DNA of 13,166 nt from CAZYYO01 sp964650965 (GTDB lineage: Bacteria > Bacillota > Clostridia > Lachnospirales > Lachnospiraceae), in contig CAZYYO010000063.1 of assembly GCA_964650965.1 (NCBI GenBank), forward strand, positions 1 to 13,166. Reading direction: 5' to 3'. The notes under the pieces were generated by a model. It did no database searches. It saw only the letters and a list, made by a program, of their open reading frames with translations, and was not told the DNA's origin. How positions within the stretch are numbered: position 1 is the first letter of the stretch; the number at the start of each line of letters is the position of its first letter. Positions 1 through 6,110 of the stretch are shown here, in pieces. The translations under genes and the position numbers were made by a program.

Positions 1-8
1 AACAAATA

Positions 9-47
9 TATGTATTTTTATACTATTTTGTTGTATATTTTTACACT
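9..47 (+). promoter_or_regulatory. Two tandem ArgR-like operator boxes before argG
   Basis: Two near-palindromes lie at 11-24 (TGTATTTTTATACT) and 32-45 (TGTATATTTTTACA). Each differs from perfect dyad symmetry at one pair, and each resembles the ARG box core TGnAT-W4-ATnCA. Their centres are 21 bp apart, which matches the spacing of the paired 18-bp ARG boxes (3-bp gap) bound by ArgR hexamers in other bacteria. They overlap the likely argG promoter, as expected for arginine-dependent repression. The boxes and spacing are seen directly; ArgR binding is inferred. Confidence 0.5.
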
Positions 48-57
48 TGCGTTATAA
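28..57 (+). promoter_or_regulatory. Candidate argG promoter
   Basis: TTGTTG (28-33) and TTATAA (52-57) are separated by 18 bp and lie about 55 bp before the argG start. The second ArgR-like box sits between them. The -35 match is moderate. An alternative pair, TTGCGT (48-53) with TATATT (70-75), is about as plausible. Confidence 0.35.
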
Positions 58-111
58 GAGTTTTTATTGTATATTTGTTCTATCACATTTTACAGAGAAA
101 GGATTACGAAA

Positions 112-1341
112 ATGAAAGAAAAAGTTGTATTAGCCTATTCTGGTGGTCTTGATACCACAGCCATTATTCCATGGTTAAAGGAAAATTATGATTATGAAGT
201 TATTTGCTGCTGTATCGATTGTGGACAGGGCGAAGAATTAGATGGTCTTCAGGAAAGAGCCAAATTATCCGGTGCTTCCAAATTATATATTGAAGATATT
301 GTAGATGAATTCTGTGATGACTATATTGTGCCTTGTGTACAGGCCAACGCCATTTATGAAAATAAATACCTTATGGGTACCGCTATGGCTCGTCCTGGCA
401 TTGCAAAAAAATTAGTAGAAATTGCCCGCAAGGAAGGGGCTGTTGCAATCTGTCACGGAGCAACCGGTAAGGGAAATGACCAGATTCGTTTTGAGCTTGG
501 CATCAAATCTCTGGCTCCTGACATCAAAATCATTGCGCCATGGCGTAACGACAAGTGGAACATGGATTCCCGTGAAGCGGAAGTAGCGTACTGCAAGGCT
601 CATGGCATCGATTTACCATTTTCCATGGATCAAAGCTACAGCCGTGACCGTAACCTGTGGCACATCAGCCACGAAGGACTGGAATTAGAAGATCCAGCCA
701 ATGAGCCAAACTATGAACATCTACTGGTATTAGGGGTATCTCCGGAGAAGGCTCCTGACGAAGGCGAATATGTAACCATGACATTTGAAAAGGGAATTCC
801 TACTTCTGTCAATGGCAAATCCATGAAGGTATCTGATATTATCCGTGAGCTGAACCGCCTTGGGGGCAAGCACGGCGTTGGTATTGTAGATATTGTAGAA
901 AACCGCGTAGTAGGTATGAAATCCCGTGGCGTTTACGAGACTCCAGGTGGAACCATTCTTATGGAGGCTCACAGCCAGTTAGAGGAATTAGTGTTAGATC
1001 GTGCAACCATGGAAATGAAGAAAGAAATGGGCAATAAGCTAGCTCAGGTAGTATACGAAGGCAAATGGTTCACACCATTGTGCGATGCTATCCAGGCATT
1101 TGTAACCTCTACCCAGGAATACGTAACGGGAGAAGTTAAATTCAAGCTTTACAAGGGAAATATTATAAAAGCCGGCACAACCTCTCCATACTCTCTCTAC
1201 AGCGAATCCTTAGCAAGCTTCACTACCGGAGATTTATACGACCATCATGATGCAGAAGGCTTCATTACCTTATGGGGACTTCCACTGAAGGTTCGTGCAA
1301 TGAAAATGCAGGAAGTAGAGAAGAATCAGAAAGGCAATTAA
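112..1341 (+). CDS. argG: Argininosuccinate synthase
   Basis: This enzyme joins citrulline and aspartate using ATP to make argininosuccinate, the penultimate step of arginine synthesis, in the cytoplasm. The 409-residue product has the usual family length. It carries the N-type ATP pyrophosphatase loop AYSGGLDTT (residues 8-16), HGATGKGND (115-123), DRNLWHISHEG (179-189), and the late motifs DIVENRVVGMKSRG and YETPGGTI. The frame is open back to an ATG at 67, but the start at 112 is preferred: AGAAAGGA lies 8 bp before it and the conserved N-terminus begins there. The exonuclease gene follows after 4 bp, so the two are probably co-transcribed. Upstream ArgR-like boxes suggest arginine repression. 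Confidence 0.97.
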   Translation: MKEKVVLAYSGGLDTTAIIPWLKENYDYEVICCCIDCGQGEELDGLQERAKLSGASKLYIEDIVDEFCDDYIVPCVQANAIYENKYLMGTAMARPGIAKKLVEIARKEGAVAICHGATGKGNDQIRFELGIKSLAPDIKIIAPWRNDKWNMDSREAEVAYCKAHGIDLPFSMDQSYSRDRNLWHISHEGLELEDPANEPNYEHLLVLGVSPEKAPDEGEYVTMTFEKGIPTSVNGKSMKVSDIIRELNRLGGKHGVGIVDIVENRVVGMKSRGVYETPGGTILMEAHSQLEELVLDRATMEMKKEMGNKLAQVVYEGKWFTPLCDAIQAFVTSTQEYVTGEVKFKLYKGNIIKAGTTSPYSLYSESLASFTTGDLYDHHDAEGFITLWGLPLKVRAMKMQEVEKNQKGN

Positions 1342-1345
1342 TCCA

Positions 1346-2101
1346 ATGAAATTAATCTCATGGAATGTAAACGGGCTTCGTGCCTGTGTAGGAAAAAACT
1401 TCATGGAATTCTTTCAGGACATTGACGCAGACATCTTCTGTGTTCAGGAAACCAAGCTGCAGGCAGGTCAAATTGACCTGCCTCTTTCTGGTTACCATCA
1501 ATACTGGAATTATGCCGTGAAGAAAGGATACTCCGGTACTGCTATCTTTACCAAGGAGGAGCCATTATCTGTCACCTACGGAATTGGAATAACAGAGCAT
1601 GACCAGGAAGGACGGGTTATCACCTTAGAATTCAATGACTTCTATATGATTACCTGCTATACTCCCAATTCCCAAAATGAACTGGCAAGGCTTCCTTATC
1701 GTATGCAGTGGGAAGAGGATTTTCTGGCTTATTTAAATAAGCTGAACCAGAAGAAGCCTCTGATTCTCTGTGGGGATTTAAATGTAGCTCACAAGGAAAT
1801 TGATTTGAAGAATCCTAAGAGTAATACAAGAAATGCAGGATTTTCCATAGAAGAACGGGAGAAAATGACCCAGCTGTTAGAAAGTGGATATACAGATACC
1901 TTCCGCCACTTTTATCCAGAGGCAGAAGGCATCTATTCCTGGTGGTCCTATCGCTTCCAGGCAAGAAGCAAGAATGCTGGATGGCGTATTGATTATTTCA
2001 TCACCAGCAGCCGCTTGGATGGTAAGCTGGTGGATGCCAAAATCCATACCGATATTCTTGGTTCTGACCATTGTCCGGTAGAGCTTACTATTGATCTGTA
2101 G
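1346..2101 (+). CDS. xth: Exodeoxyribonuclease III (AP endonuclease)
   Basis: This is a DNA repair enzyme of the exonuclease-endonuclease-phosphatase fold. It cuts at abasic sites and removes 3'-blocking groups in base excision repair. The 251-residue protein has every expected catalytic motif: WNVNG (N7), QETKLQ (E35), YTPNS (Y105), GDLNVAH (D144, N146), WRIDYF (D216) and SDHCPVEL (D241, H242). Its length fits the XthA/ExoA family; Bacillus would call it exoA. The AAAGG ribosome site lies inside the end of argG, with only 4 bp between stop and start, so it depends on argG transcription. The pairing with an arginine gene has no evident functional logic. It converges with the glucosidase gene, 9 bp between the stop codons. 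Confidence 0.95.
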   Translation: MKLISWNVNGLRACVGKNFMEFFQDIDADIFCVQETKLQAGQIDLPLSGYHQYWNYAVKKGYSGTAIFTKEEPLSVTYGIGITEHDQEGRVITLEFNDFYMITCYTPNSQNELARLPYRMQWEEDFLAYLNKLNQKKPLILCGDLNVAHKEIDLKNPKSNTRNAGFSIEEREKMTQLLESGYTDTFRHFYPEAEGIYSWWSYRFQARSKNAGWRIDYFITSSRLDGKLVDAKIHTDILGSDHCPVELTIDL

Positions 2102-2110
2102 GTTACTTTT

Positions 2111-3928
2111 TTATATTTTTCGGTATATCCGAGCCTGATACGGCTGCAGCATATTTGCTGTGGCCGTATTTTGTTGCTGTGCTTCTGACAGAGTATCCAG
2201 TATTAATTCCATATTCTCTCTATGGAATTTTGCTTTGCGAGGCTGATTGCCAAGATTACATTCCACAACCCACTGTTCCTGCTCCATAGTACGACTGTAC
2301 ACCCAGCAGTCCTTAGCCTGGTTCTGTAGTTCATATGCTCCATATACTAATGCCTCATGACCTCTTCGAAGTGCAATCAAGGTGCGGTAGAAGTCAATCA
2401 TCTCCTGATGTTCCTGTAAATCCTTCCAGGGAACAGGTCTTCTGGCATGGTCTCTGGTACCGGAAATGATCTTCGCAAAAGCGTCCTCAGGTGACATGGT
2501 CTGTATCAACATTTGATACATGTTCTTACTCTCCACATCATCAATCTCATCCATGGACGTAAAATCGTAATTGGTCAGTCCCATCTCATCTCCCTGGAAT
2601 ACAAAAGGCGTTCCCCGAAGAGTAAACTGTATCACTGCAAGAAGCTTGGCAATCTCCACATCATACTGATGGCTGCTATCCACCTTAGATAACATTCTGG
2701 GATTATCATGGTTATTATAAAACAACGACATCCAGCATTGATTGCCATAGCCGGTCTCCCATTCATCATAATAATCTCTTAAATAATTCAAGTCATAACG
2801 GTAGTCATCAAATCGGGTATGTCCCGGTGTCTCCAGCTGGTCAAAGGAAAATACCATGTCCAGCTCCTTCCGCTCTTCCCCGGTAATCAACTGACACATT
2901 TTCATACCAAGACCAGGCGTCTCTCCTACTGAAAATGCCTGATGAGGCTCAAATGCTGCCATACGAAGCTCATGGAGATATTGATGGAGTTTAGGACCAT
3001 AGAAATAATGCTCCACACCACAATAACCCATAAGGTCAGCAATGGACTGATCCCCATCCTGAAGGCTGCCCTTGGAAATGTAGTTAATCACATCCATACG
3101 GAAACCATCTACGCCCTTATCCAGCCACCAGTTCACCATATCTGCAATCTCATGACGTACCGCAGGGTTATCATGATTTAAATCCATCTGTTTCTTGGAG
3201 AATAGATGGAGTGCCCAGGTATCCTGCTTCTCATAATGATTCCAGGCACTTCCACTGAAGAAGGAGGTCCAGTTATTTGGTGGTTGACTTCCCCCATCAC
3301 GGAAGAAATAGTAATCCCGATAAGGAGAGCTGGCATCTACCAAAGCCTGCTGAAACCAGGTATGCTCATCTGAGGTATGATTGACCACCAGATCCATAAT
3401 CAGATGCATTCCCCTCTTATGTACTTCTCCCAGGAGCTTGTCAAAATCCTCCATGGATCCAAATTCTGTCATAATCTTATGGTAATCACGAATATCATAG
3501 CCATTGTCATCATTGGGAGAGTCATACACTGGAGACAGCCACAGAGCGTTCACTCCCAGGTCATGAAGATAGTCCAGCTTCTGAAGAATTCCCGGCAGAT
3601 CTCCAATACCATCTCCATTAGAATCCATAAAGCTTCTGGGATAAATCTGGTAAAAGACCGCTTCCTTCCACCATTTATGACTAATCTCTCCGTCTGCAGG
3701 TCCTGGCAGCTCTGTTTCGCTATTTAACAGGGCAAGAAGGGCGTGGAAAAATTCTGGCTTCAGCTTCCCTGATGCAAGTCGTGACAGGGTCTGTAGAGAC
3801 AAATTGCCAACAATTGGATTGGTAATCAGCCTCTCCCTTTGACCAAGCTGCTGCAATAAGAGATGCAGTACATCATGACCAATGGGTGTTGCATACACTT
3901 CCTTTACTTTACTTTTCATAGATAACAT
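2111..3928 (-). CDS. GH13 alpha-glucosidase, oligo-1,6-glucosidase-like, with an extra N-terminal domain
   Basis: This cytoplasmic enzyme (no signal peptide) should hydrolyse short alpha-glucosides. The 605-residue protein has a GH13 barrel from about residue 87. It shows the ion-binding loop DSNGDGIGD (102-110), region I DLVVNH (179-184), region II GFRMDVIN with nucleophile D279, region III VGETPG with acid E336, and region IV NNHDNP (H407, D408). The residue after the nucleophile is Val, which in GH13_31 isomaltases goes with alpha-1,6 specificity, whereas maltases carry Thr, Ala or Ile there. Residues 1-85 are an extension absent from ordinary oligo-1,6-glucosidases. The start at 3928 has AAAGGAGGGG 8 bp upstream; an ATG three codons later is less well placed. 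A TATAAT at 3958-3963 may be its -10, but the -35 is poor. No sugar transporter is adjacent in the window. Dextran glucosidase is an alternative name. Confidence 0.88.
   Translation of the reverse strand: MLSMKSKVKEVYATPIGHDVLHLLLQQLGQRERLITNPIVGNLSLQTLSRLASGKLKPEFFHALLALLNSETELPGPADGEISHKWWKEAVFYQIYPRSFMDSNGDGIGDLPGILQKLDYLHDLGVNALWLSPVYDSPNDDNGYDIRDYHKIMTEFGSMEDFDKLLGEVHKRGMHLIMDLVVNHTSDEHTWFQQALVDASSPYRDYYFFRDGGSQPPNNWTSFFSGSAWNHYEKQDTWALHLFSKKQMDLNHDNPAVRHEIADMVNWWLDKGVDGFRMDVINYISKGSLQDGDQSIADLMGYCGVEHYFYGPKLHQYLHELRMAAFEPHQAFSVGETPGLGMKMCQLITGEERKELDMVFSFDQLETPGHTRFDDYRYDLNYLRDYYDEWETGYGNQCWMSLFYNNHDNPRMLSKVDSSHQYDVEIAKLLAVIQFTLRGTPFVFQGDEMGLTNYDFTSMDEIDDVESKNMYQMLIQTMSPEDAFAKIISGTRDHARRPVPWKDLQEHQEMIDFYRTLIALRRGHEALVYGAYELQNQAKDCWVYSRTMEQEQWVVECNLGNQPRKAKFHRENMELILDTLSEAQQQNTATANMLQPYQARIYRKI
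2138..2172 (+). terminator. Terminator-like hairpin for argG-exonuclease transcript, inside the convergent gene
   Basis: On the + strand ATACGGC (2138-2144) pairs with GCCGTAT (2163-2169) and CAGCA (2147-2151) pairs with TGCTG (2156-2160). A 2x2 internal loop separates the two helices, the tetraloop is TATT, and TTTTGTT follows. It starts 36 bp past the exonuclease stop and lies within the last codons of the opposite-strand glucosidase. The U tract is interrupted, so strength is uncertain. Confidence 0.5.
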
Positions 3929-3963
3929 GGGACACCCCTCCTTTTACCTAGCAGTATATTATA

Positions 3964-4032
3964 CTTATCCATTTCCAAATATGGTTGATTAGCCAATTAG
4001 CTTATCCATTTTCAAAATATGGTTAATCAGCC
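3964..4032 (-). repeat. Short imperfect tandem duplication over the hemerythrin stop codon
   Basis: The 32 bp that encode the last helix residues of the hemerythrin (4001-4032) recur 37 bp downstream as a 31-bp copy (3964-3994) with one base lost and a few substitutions. The TAA stop at 3989-3991 lies inside the second copy, read in a shifted frame. The candidate -10 of the glucosidase gene directly adjoins this copy. It looks like a local duplication that has decayed. Confidence 0.6.
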
Positions 4033-4798
4033 AGCCTGCCAGGAAATCGATAAGACCTTCCAGATATTCCTGCTGATTCTCGTCAATATCATCCAGCTCC
4101 TCAAAGCTGATATCTGCAATCTTATCTATAAAGGCATTGTGTGCTCTTCGCTGTGCATCTAAGCCCTGATAGTGGATAGATTCCATATAAGCCTCTTCAT
4201 CATTAAAGTGCTCCTGGGTATACTGCTGCAATTCCTGGATGATTTCTACGATTCCATCATATTTATCCCAGACCATTTCATCATGAACCAGTTCGTTGGT
4301 TCTACCAATAATATCAAATAAATGGCGGTGCTCTTCATCCACCAGTGGAATTCCTGTAAGATATTCATCGGTAAAGGCAAAGGGATTCTCCTTCTCTTCT
4401 GACCTGGTCACATGTGACATCTTGCCAATCATCATGTCGCTGCTTAAAATATGTCGATACAGCCAACGGGTGAGAAATTCCAGGATTTCCACATAGGATT
4501 CCTGGGTAAAATGCTCCTGCCTCATCATTTTCTGCACCTTTTTGGTAAATGCAGTATGCTCTCTTCTCTGGCTGGAAAGCTCCGGGTCTTTGGTGGACTC
4601 CATATAAGCTTCCTCATGTGCAAAGTGTACGGCAGCATAGTCTACCAGCTTCTTTAACAGCTCCTGAGTAGCCTTATGAGCATTGGCTCCCTTGGTTTGC
4701 AATCCCTCCATTGCCTCATTAATTAATTGGAATAAATACTGATGTTCCTGGTCAATTTCCGGGATTCCAATATAGCAGTCTTCTGTAAATTGATACAT
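3989..4798 (-). CDS. Bacteriohemerythrin with two tandem hemerythrin domains
   Basis: Hemerythrins bind oxygen, or sometimes iron or nitric oxide, at a di-iron site in a four-helix bundle; bacterial forms serve in oxygen storage, delivery or sensing. The 269-residue product has two complete domains (about 1-125 and 140-269). Domain 1 ligands are H19, H58, E62, H81, H116 and D121; domain 2 has H157, H197, E201, H220, H260 and D265. The spacing matches single-domain bacteriohemerythrins. In both domains the first His of the usual HxxxH pair is Gln (Q77 and Q216), so one iron ligand is missing. The start at 4798 is chosen over an ATG at 4825 because AAGGAGG lies 7 bp before it; the earlier ATG overlaps the VanZ stop and has no good site. 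It follows the VanZ-like gene by 23 bp, probably in one operon. Confidence 0.9.
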   Translation of the reverse strand: MYQFTEDCYIGIPEIDQEHQYLFQLINEAMEGLQTKGANAHKATQELLKKLVDYAAVHFAHEEAYMESTKDPELSSQRREHTAFTKKVQKMMRQEHFTQESYVEILEFLTRWLYRHILSSDMMIGKMSHVTRSEEKENPFAFTDEYLTGIPLVDEEHRHLFDIIGRTNELVHDEMVWDKYDGIVEIIQELQQYTQEHFNDEEAYMESIHYQGLDAQRRAHNAFIDKIADISFEELDDIDENQQEYLEGLIDFLAGWLINHILKMDKLIG

Positions 4799-4805
4799 AT
4801 CTTCT

Positions 4806-4812
4806 CCTCCTT
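4806..4812 (-). promoter_or_regulatory. Ribosome binding site that decides the hemerythrin start
   Basis: AAGGAGG on the minus strand, 7 bp before the ATG at 4798. It lies within the reading frame if the earlier ATG at 4825 were used, so it argues strongly for the shorter 269-residue product. Confidence 0.8.
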
Positions 4813-4821
4813 GTGTATCTA

Positions 4822-5343
4822 TCATTGCTTGTTATCCTTCTTCAATAAATGTAGAATCAGCCATATGATCATAATGCCACACGCCGCTCCTGCACTGTCA
4901 ATACATACATCACGGAACTGGCAGGCTCGTCCTGGGACAAAGCTTTGGTGAAATTCATCCGTAATGGCATAGATAACAGCGATAAGCCATGGTATGCCAA
5001 TGCTTTGTATCCGCCGCAACATGCTGCCACGTTCCTTTGGGCTGGGTTCCTTTGGGATGGGTTTCTCAGTGCTTCGTATCCACTCTCTTACCCCAAGGAA
5101 TGCGAAAATCCCCAGCATAAAGTACACCATGAAGTGTGCCACCTTGCGAATATAATGCATCAGGAAACTCATTACCCCTCCCGGAAGGAAGGTCTGGGTG
5201 TGGGTGATAATCCAATCTAATACAGAGCCGCTAACCTGAGATGACTGGTCTGCGTCCTGACTAGAGAAGATGAATATCATCCCCATTGTCATAATGGTAA
5301 GCACCAGATACAAATAGAATCTTTTCCGTAATTTCTTCGCCAT
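4822..5343 (-). CDS. VanZ-like membrane protein
   Basis: This is a 173-residue integral membrane protein of the VanZ-like family. The founding member gives low-level teicoplanin resistance; most relatives have no known function, and nothing here points to a glycopeptide resistance cluster. Predicted membrane helices are at about 10-27, 66-88, 114-128 and 147-167. Family motifs are FSSQ after helix 1, RKVAHF (66-71) at the start of helix 2, TDEFHQSFVPGR (128-139) and RDVCIDSAGA (144-153). The start ATG at 5343 has AAGGA about 7 bp upstream. A sigma-A-like promoter lies at 5394-5422, giving a leader of about 45 nt. The hemerythrin gene follows directly, so the two are probably one transcript. 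Confidence 0.88.
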   Translation of the reverse strand: MAKKLRKRFYLYLVLTIMTMGMIFIFSSQDADQSSQVSGSVLDWIITHTQTFLPGGVMSFLMHYIRKVAHFMVYFMLGIFAFLGVREWIRSTEKPIPKEPSPKERGSMLRRIQSIGIPWLIAVIYAITDEFHQSFVPGRACQFRDVCIDSAGAACGIMIIWLILHLLKKDNKQ

Positions 5344-5393
5344 GATTTTTCCTTATTATTCTGTCCTTTTTGTACTGTCATTTTATACTTTTT

Positions 5394-5422
5394 ATTCTAC
5401 ATGATTTGAAATTTTATAACAA
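5394..5422 (-). promoter_or_regulatory. Promoter for the VanZ-hemerythrin operon, inside a 32-bp segment duplicated at 11298
   Basis: On the minus strand TTGTTA (5417-5422) and TAGAAT (5394-5399) are separated by 17 bp, ending about 50 bp before the VanZ-like start. The enclosing 32 bp (5393-5424) are identical, spacer included, to 11298-11329, which precedes the LCP gene at the same distance. The flanks on both sides differ between the two places. Confidence 0.65.
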
Positions 5423-5424
5423 GC

Positions 5425-5570
5425 TCTAGCTTCTGTTTGGGGGTATTCTTGCTTTATTCTTTCGTCCGCCCCAGAGCTTATAGTTTCTTGATTTTTTCAT
5501 TAGCTCCAAAGCTTACGCTTCTTGAAGATTTTCTCACATTAGTTTGACGTCATATACTTGGACACGGATG
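5425..5570. repeat. Degenerate extra module of the intergenic repeat, copy A only
   Basis: This stretch separates the promoter segment from the long repeat and differs from the matching place in copy B. 5431-5490 is a third, diverged version of the module that recurs at 5651-5710 and 5785-5844 (TTCTGTTTGGGGGTATTC, then CGTCCGCCCC, then a TTCTT end). The rest, to 5570, resembles the spacer at 5845-5910 (TTTCTCAC and CGTCA shared). No gene is supported in it. Confidence 0.55.
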
Positions 5571-5605
5571 CCGTTGGGGGATATTCACCTATATCCACAT
5601 CATTT

Positions 5606-5797
5606 CCTCCAAAATCGCTATATGCTCATGCATATCCGCATCCTGCCAGCTTCAGTTTGGAGGATTTCTCGCTTTATTCTTCCGTCCACCCCAGGATTCT
5701 TAAGCTTCTTGGGGGTATGCCTATGTATCCATGGTATATCCCCCAAAGCGTGGTGTGCTGCAGGCATATCTGTCTCTTTCTAGCTTCTGTTTGGGGG
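5606..5797 (+). ncRNA. Candidate structured RNA (or DNA hairpin) of two nested stem modules, copy A
   Basis: Module 1 pairs CCTCCAAA (5606-5613) with TTTGGAGG (5656-5663); module 2 pairs CCCCCAAA (5740-5747) with TTTGGGGG (5790-5797). Both loops are 42 nt. Inside loop 1, ATATGC (5620-5625) pairs with GCATAT (5630-5635). Inside loop 2, GGTGTGC (5752-5758) pairs with GCATATC (5764-5770) using G.U pairs that exist only on the + strand. Between the modules CCCCAGGA pairs with TCTTGGGG with one G.U. The T-A to C-G and A-U to G.U changes between modules keep the pairing. No + strand promoter is evident, so transcription is unproven. Confidence 0.4.
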
Positions 5798-6053
5798 TAT
5801 TCTTGCTTTATGCTTCCGTCCGCCCCAAGATGCTTTAGCTTCTTAGAGAATTTCTCACTTTAATCTGTCGTCAGCAGCATGGCACTTAAGTTTCTTAGGG
5901 GTATGCCTATGTATCTATGGTATGTCCTCCAAATCGTGGTGTTATCCTTCAATGCAAAAGCATAAGCTGGACCACAACCCATACTATAAAATAAAGCCCA
6001 ACCAAACCATACTCCATAATATAAAATAGGTCTGGACCACGCCCTGCAACATA

Positions 6054-6086
6054 AAATAGAGCCCTGCAAAATGCAGGACTCTATTT
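6054..6086 (-). terminator. Terminator of the surface protein gene
   Basis: The minus strand has a 15-bp stem (6072-6086 with 6054-6068) and a 3-nt loop, with one G.U pair on that strand, followed by TATTTTAT. It begins about 25 bp after the stop of the surface protein gene. The same structure ends copy B of the repeat at 11971-12003, with a compensatory base-pair change. Confidence 0.85.
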
Positions 6087-6110
6087 CATATTACTCAAGT
6101 TAATTATCTT

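Larger units (their letters stand above)
5571..6088. repeat. Long intergenic repeat, copy A
   Basis: About 515 bp that recur in direct orientation at 11490-12005. By eye there are about 31 differences in about 490 bases, mostly transitions, and only two single-base length changes. Internally it is modular: a GTATGCCTATGTAT block at 5714-5727 and 5902-5915, a TTTGGnGG block at 5656 and 5790, and a CCnCCAAA block at 5606, 5740 and 5926. A tail has ATAAAATA at 5986, 6021 and 6051. The right end is a terminator hairpin. It lies between two leftward genes. No transposase, terminal inverted repeats or target duplication were seen. I do not recognise the family. Confidence 0.9.

Noticed and set aside
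67..111. Upstream ATG extending argG by 15 residues
   Set aside because: There is no ribosome site before it, it overlaps a promoter-like region, and the family's conserved N-terminus begins at the ATG at 112.
4799..4825. Upstream ATG extending the hemerythrin by 9 residues
   Set aside because: It overlaps the VanZ stop without a good ribosome site, and the strong AAGGAGG for the start at 4798 would lie inside it.
4822..5343. Glycopeptide resistance locus because of the VanZ-like protein
   Set aside because: No vanHAX or vanRS genes lie nearby, and VanZ-like proteins are common in Clostridia without resistance.
5558..5863. Open frame on + through repeat copy A, with a similar frame at 11311-11781 in copy B ending at the same place
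   Set aside because: Overlapping frames are also open, the copies differ by many amino-acid-changing substitutions, there is no ribosome site, and the peptide has no plausible fold. The shared stop follows from the DNA repeat. Pairing of the DNA is better conserved than the peptide.
5860..6069. Minus-strand open frame of 69 residues at the end of copy A
   Set aside because: The same frame is interrupted in copy B, it overlaps the terminator hairpin, and it lacks a ribosome binding site.
5393..6088. Insertion sequence or MITE
   Set aside because: No terminal inverted repeats, target-site duplication or transposase trace could be found at the ends, although a non-autonomous element of unknown type cannot be excluded.
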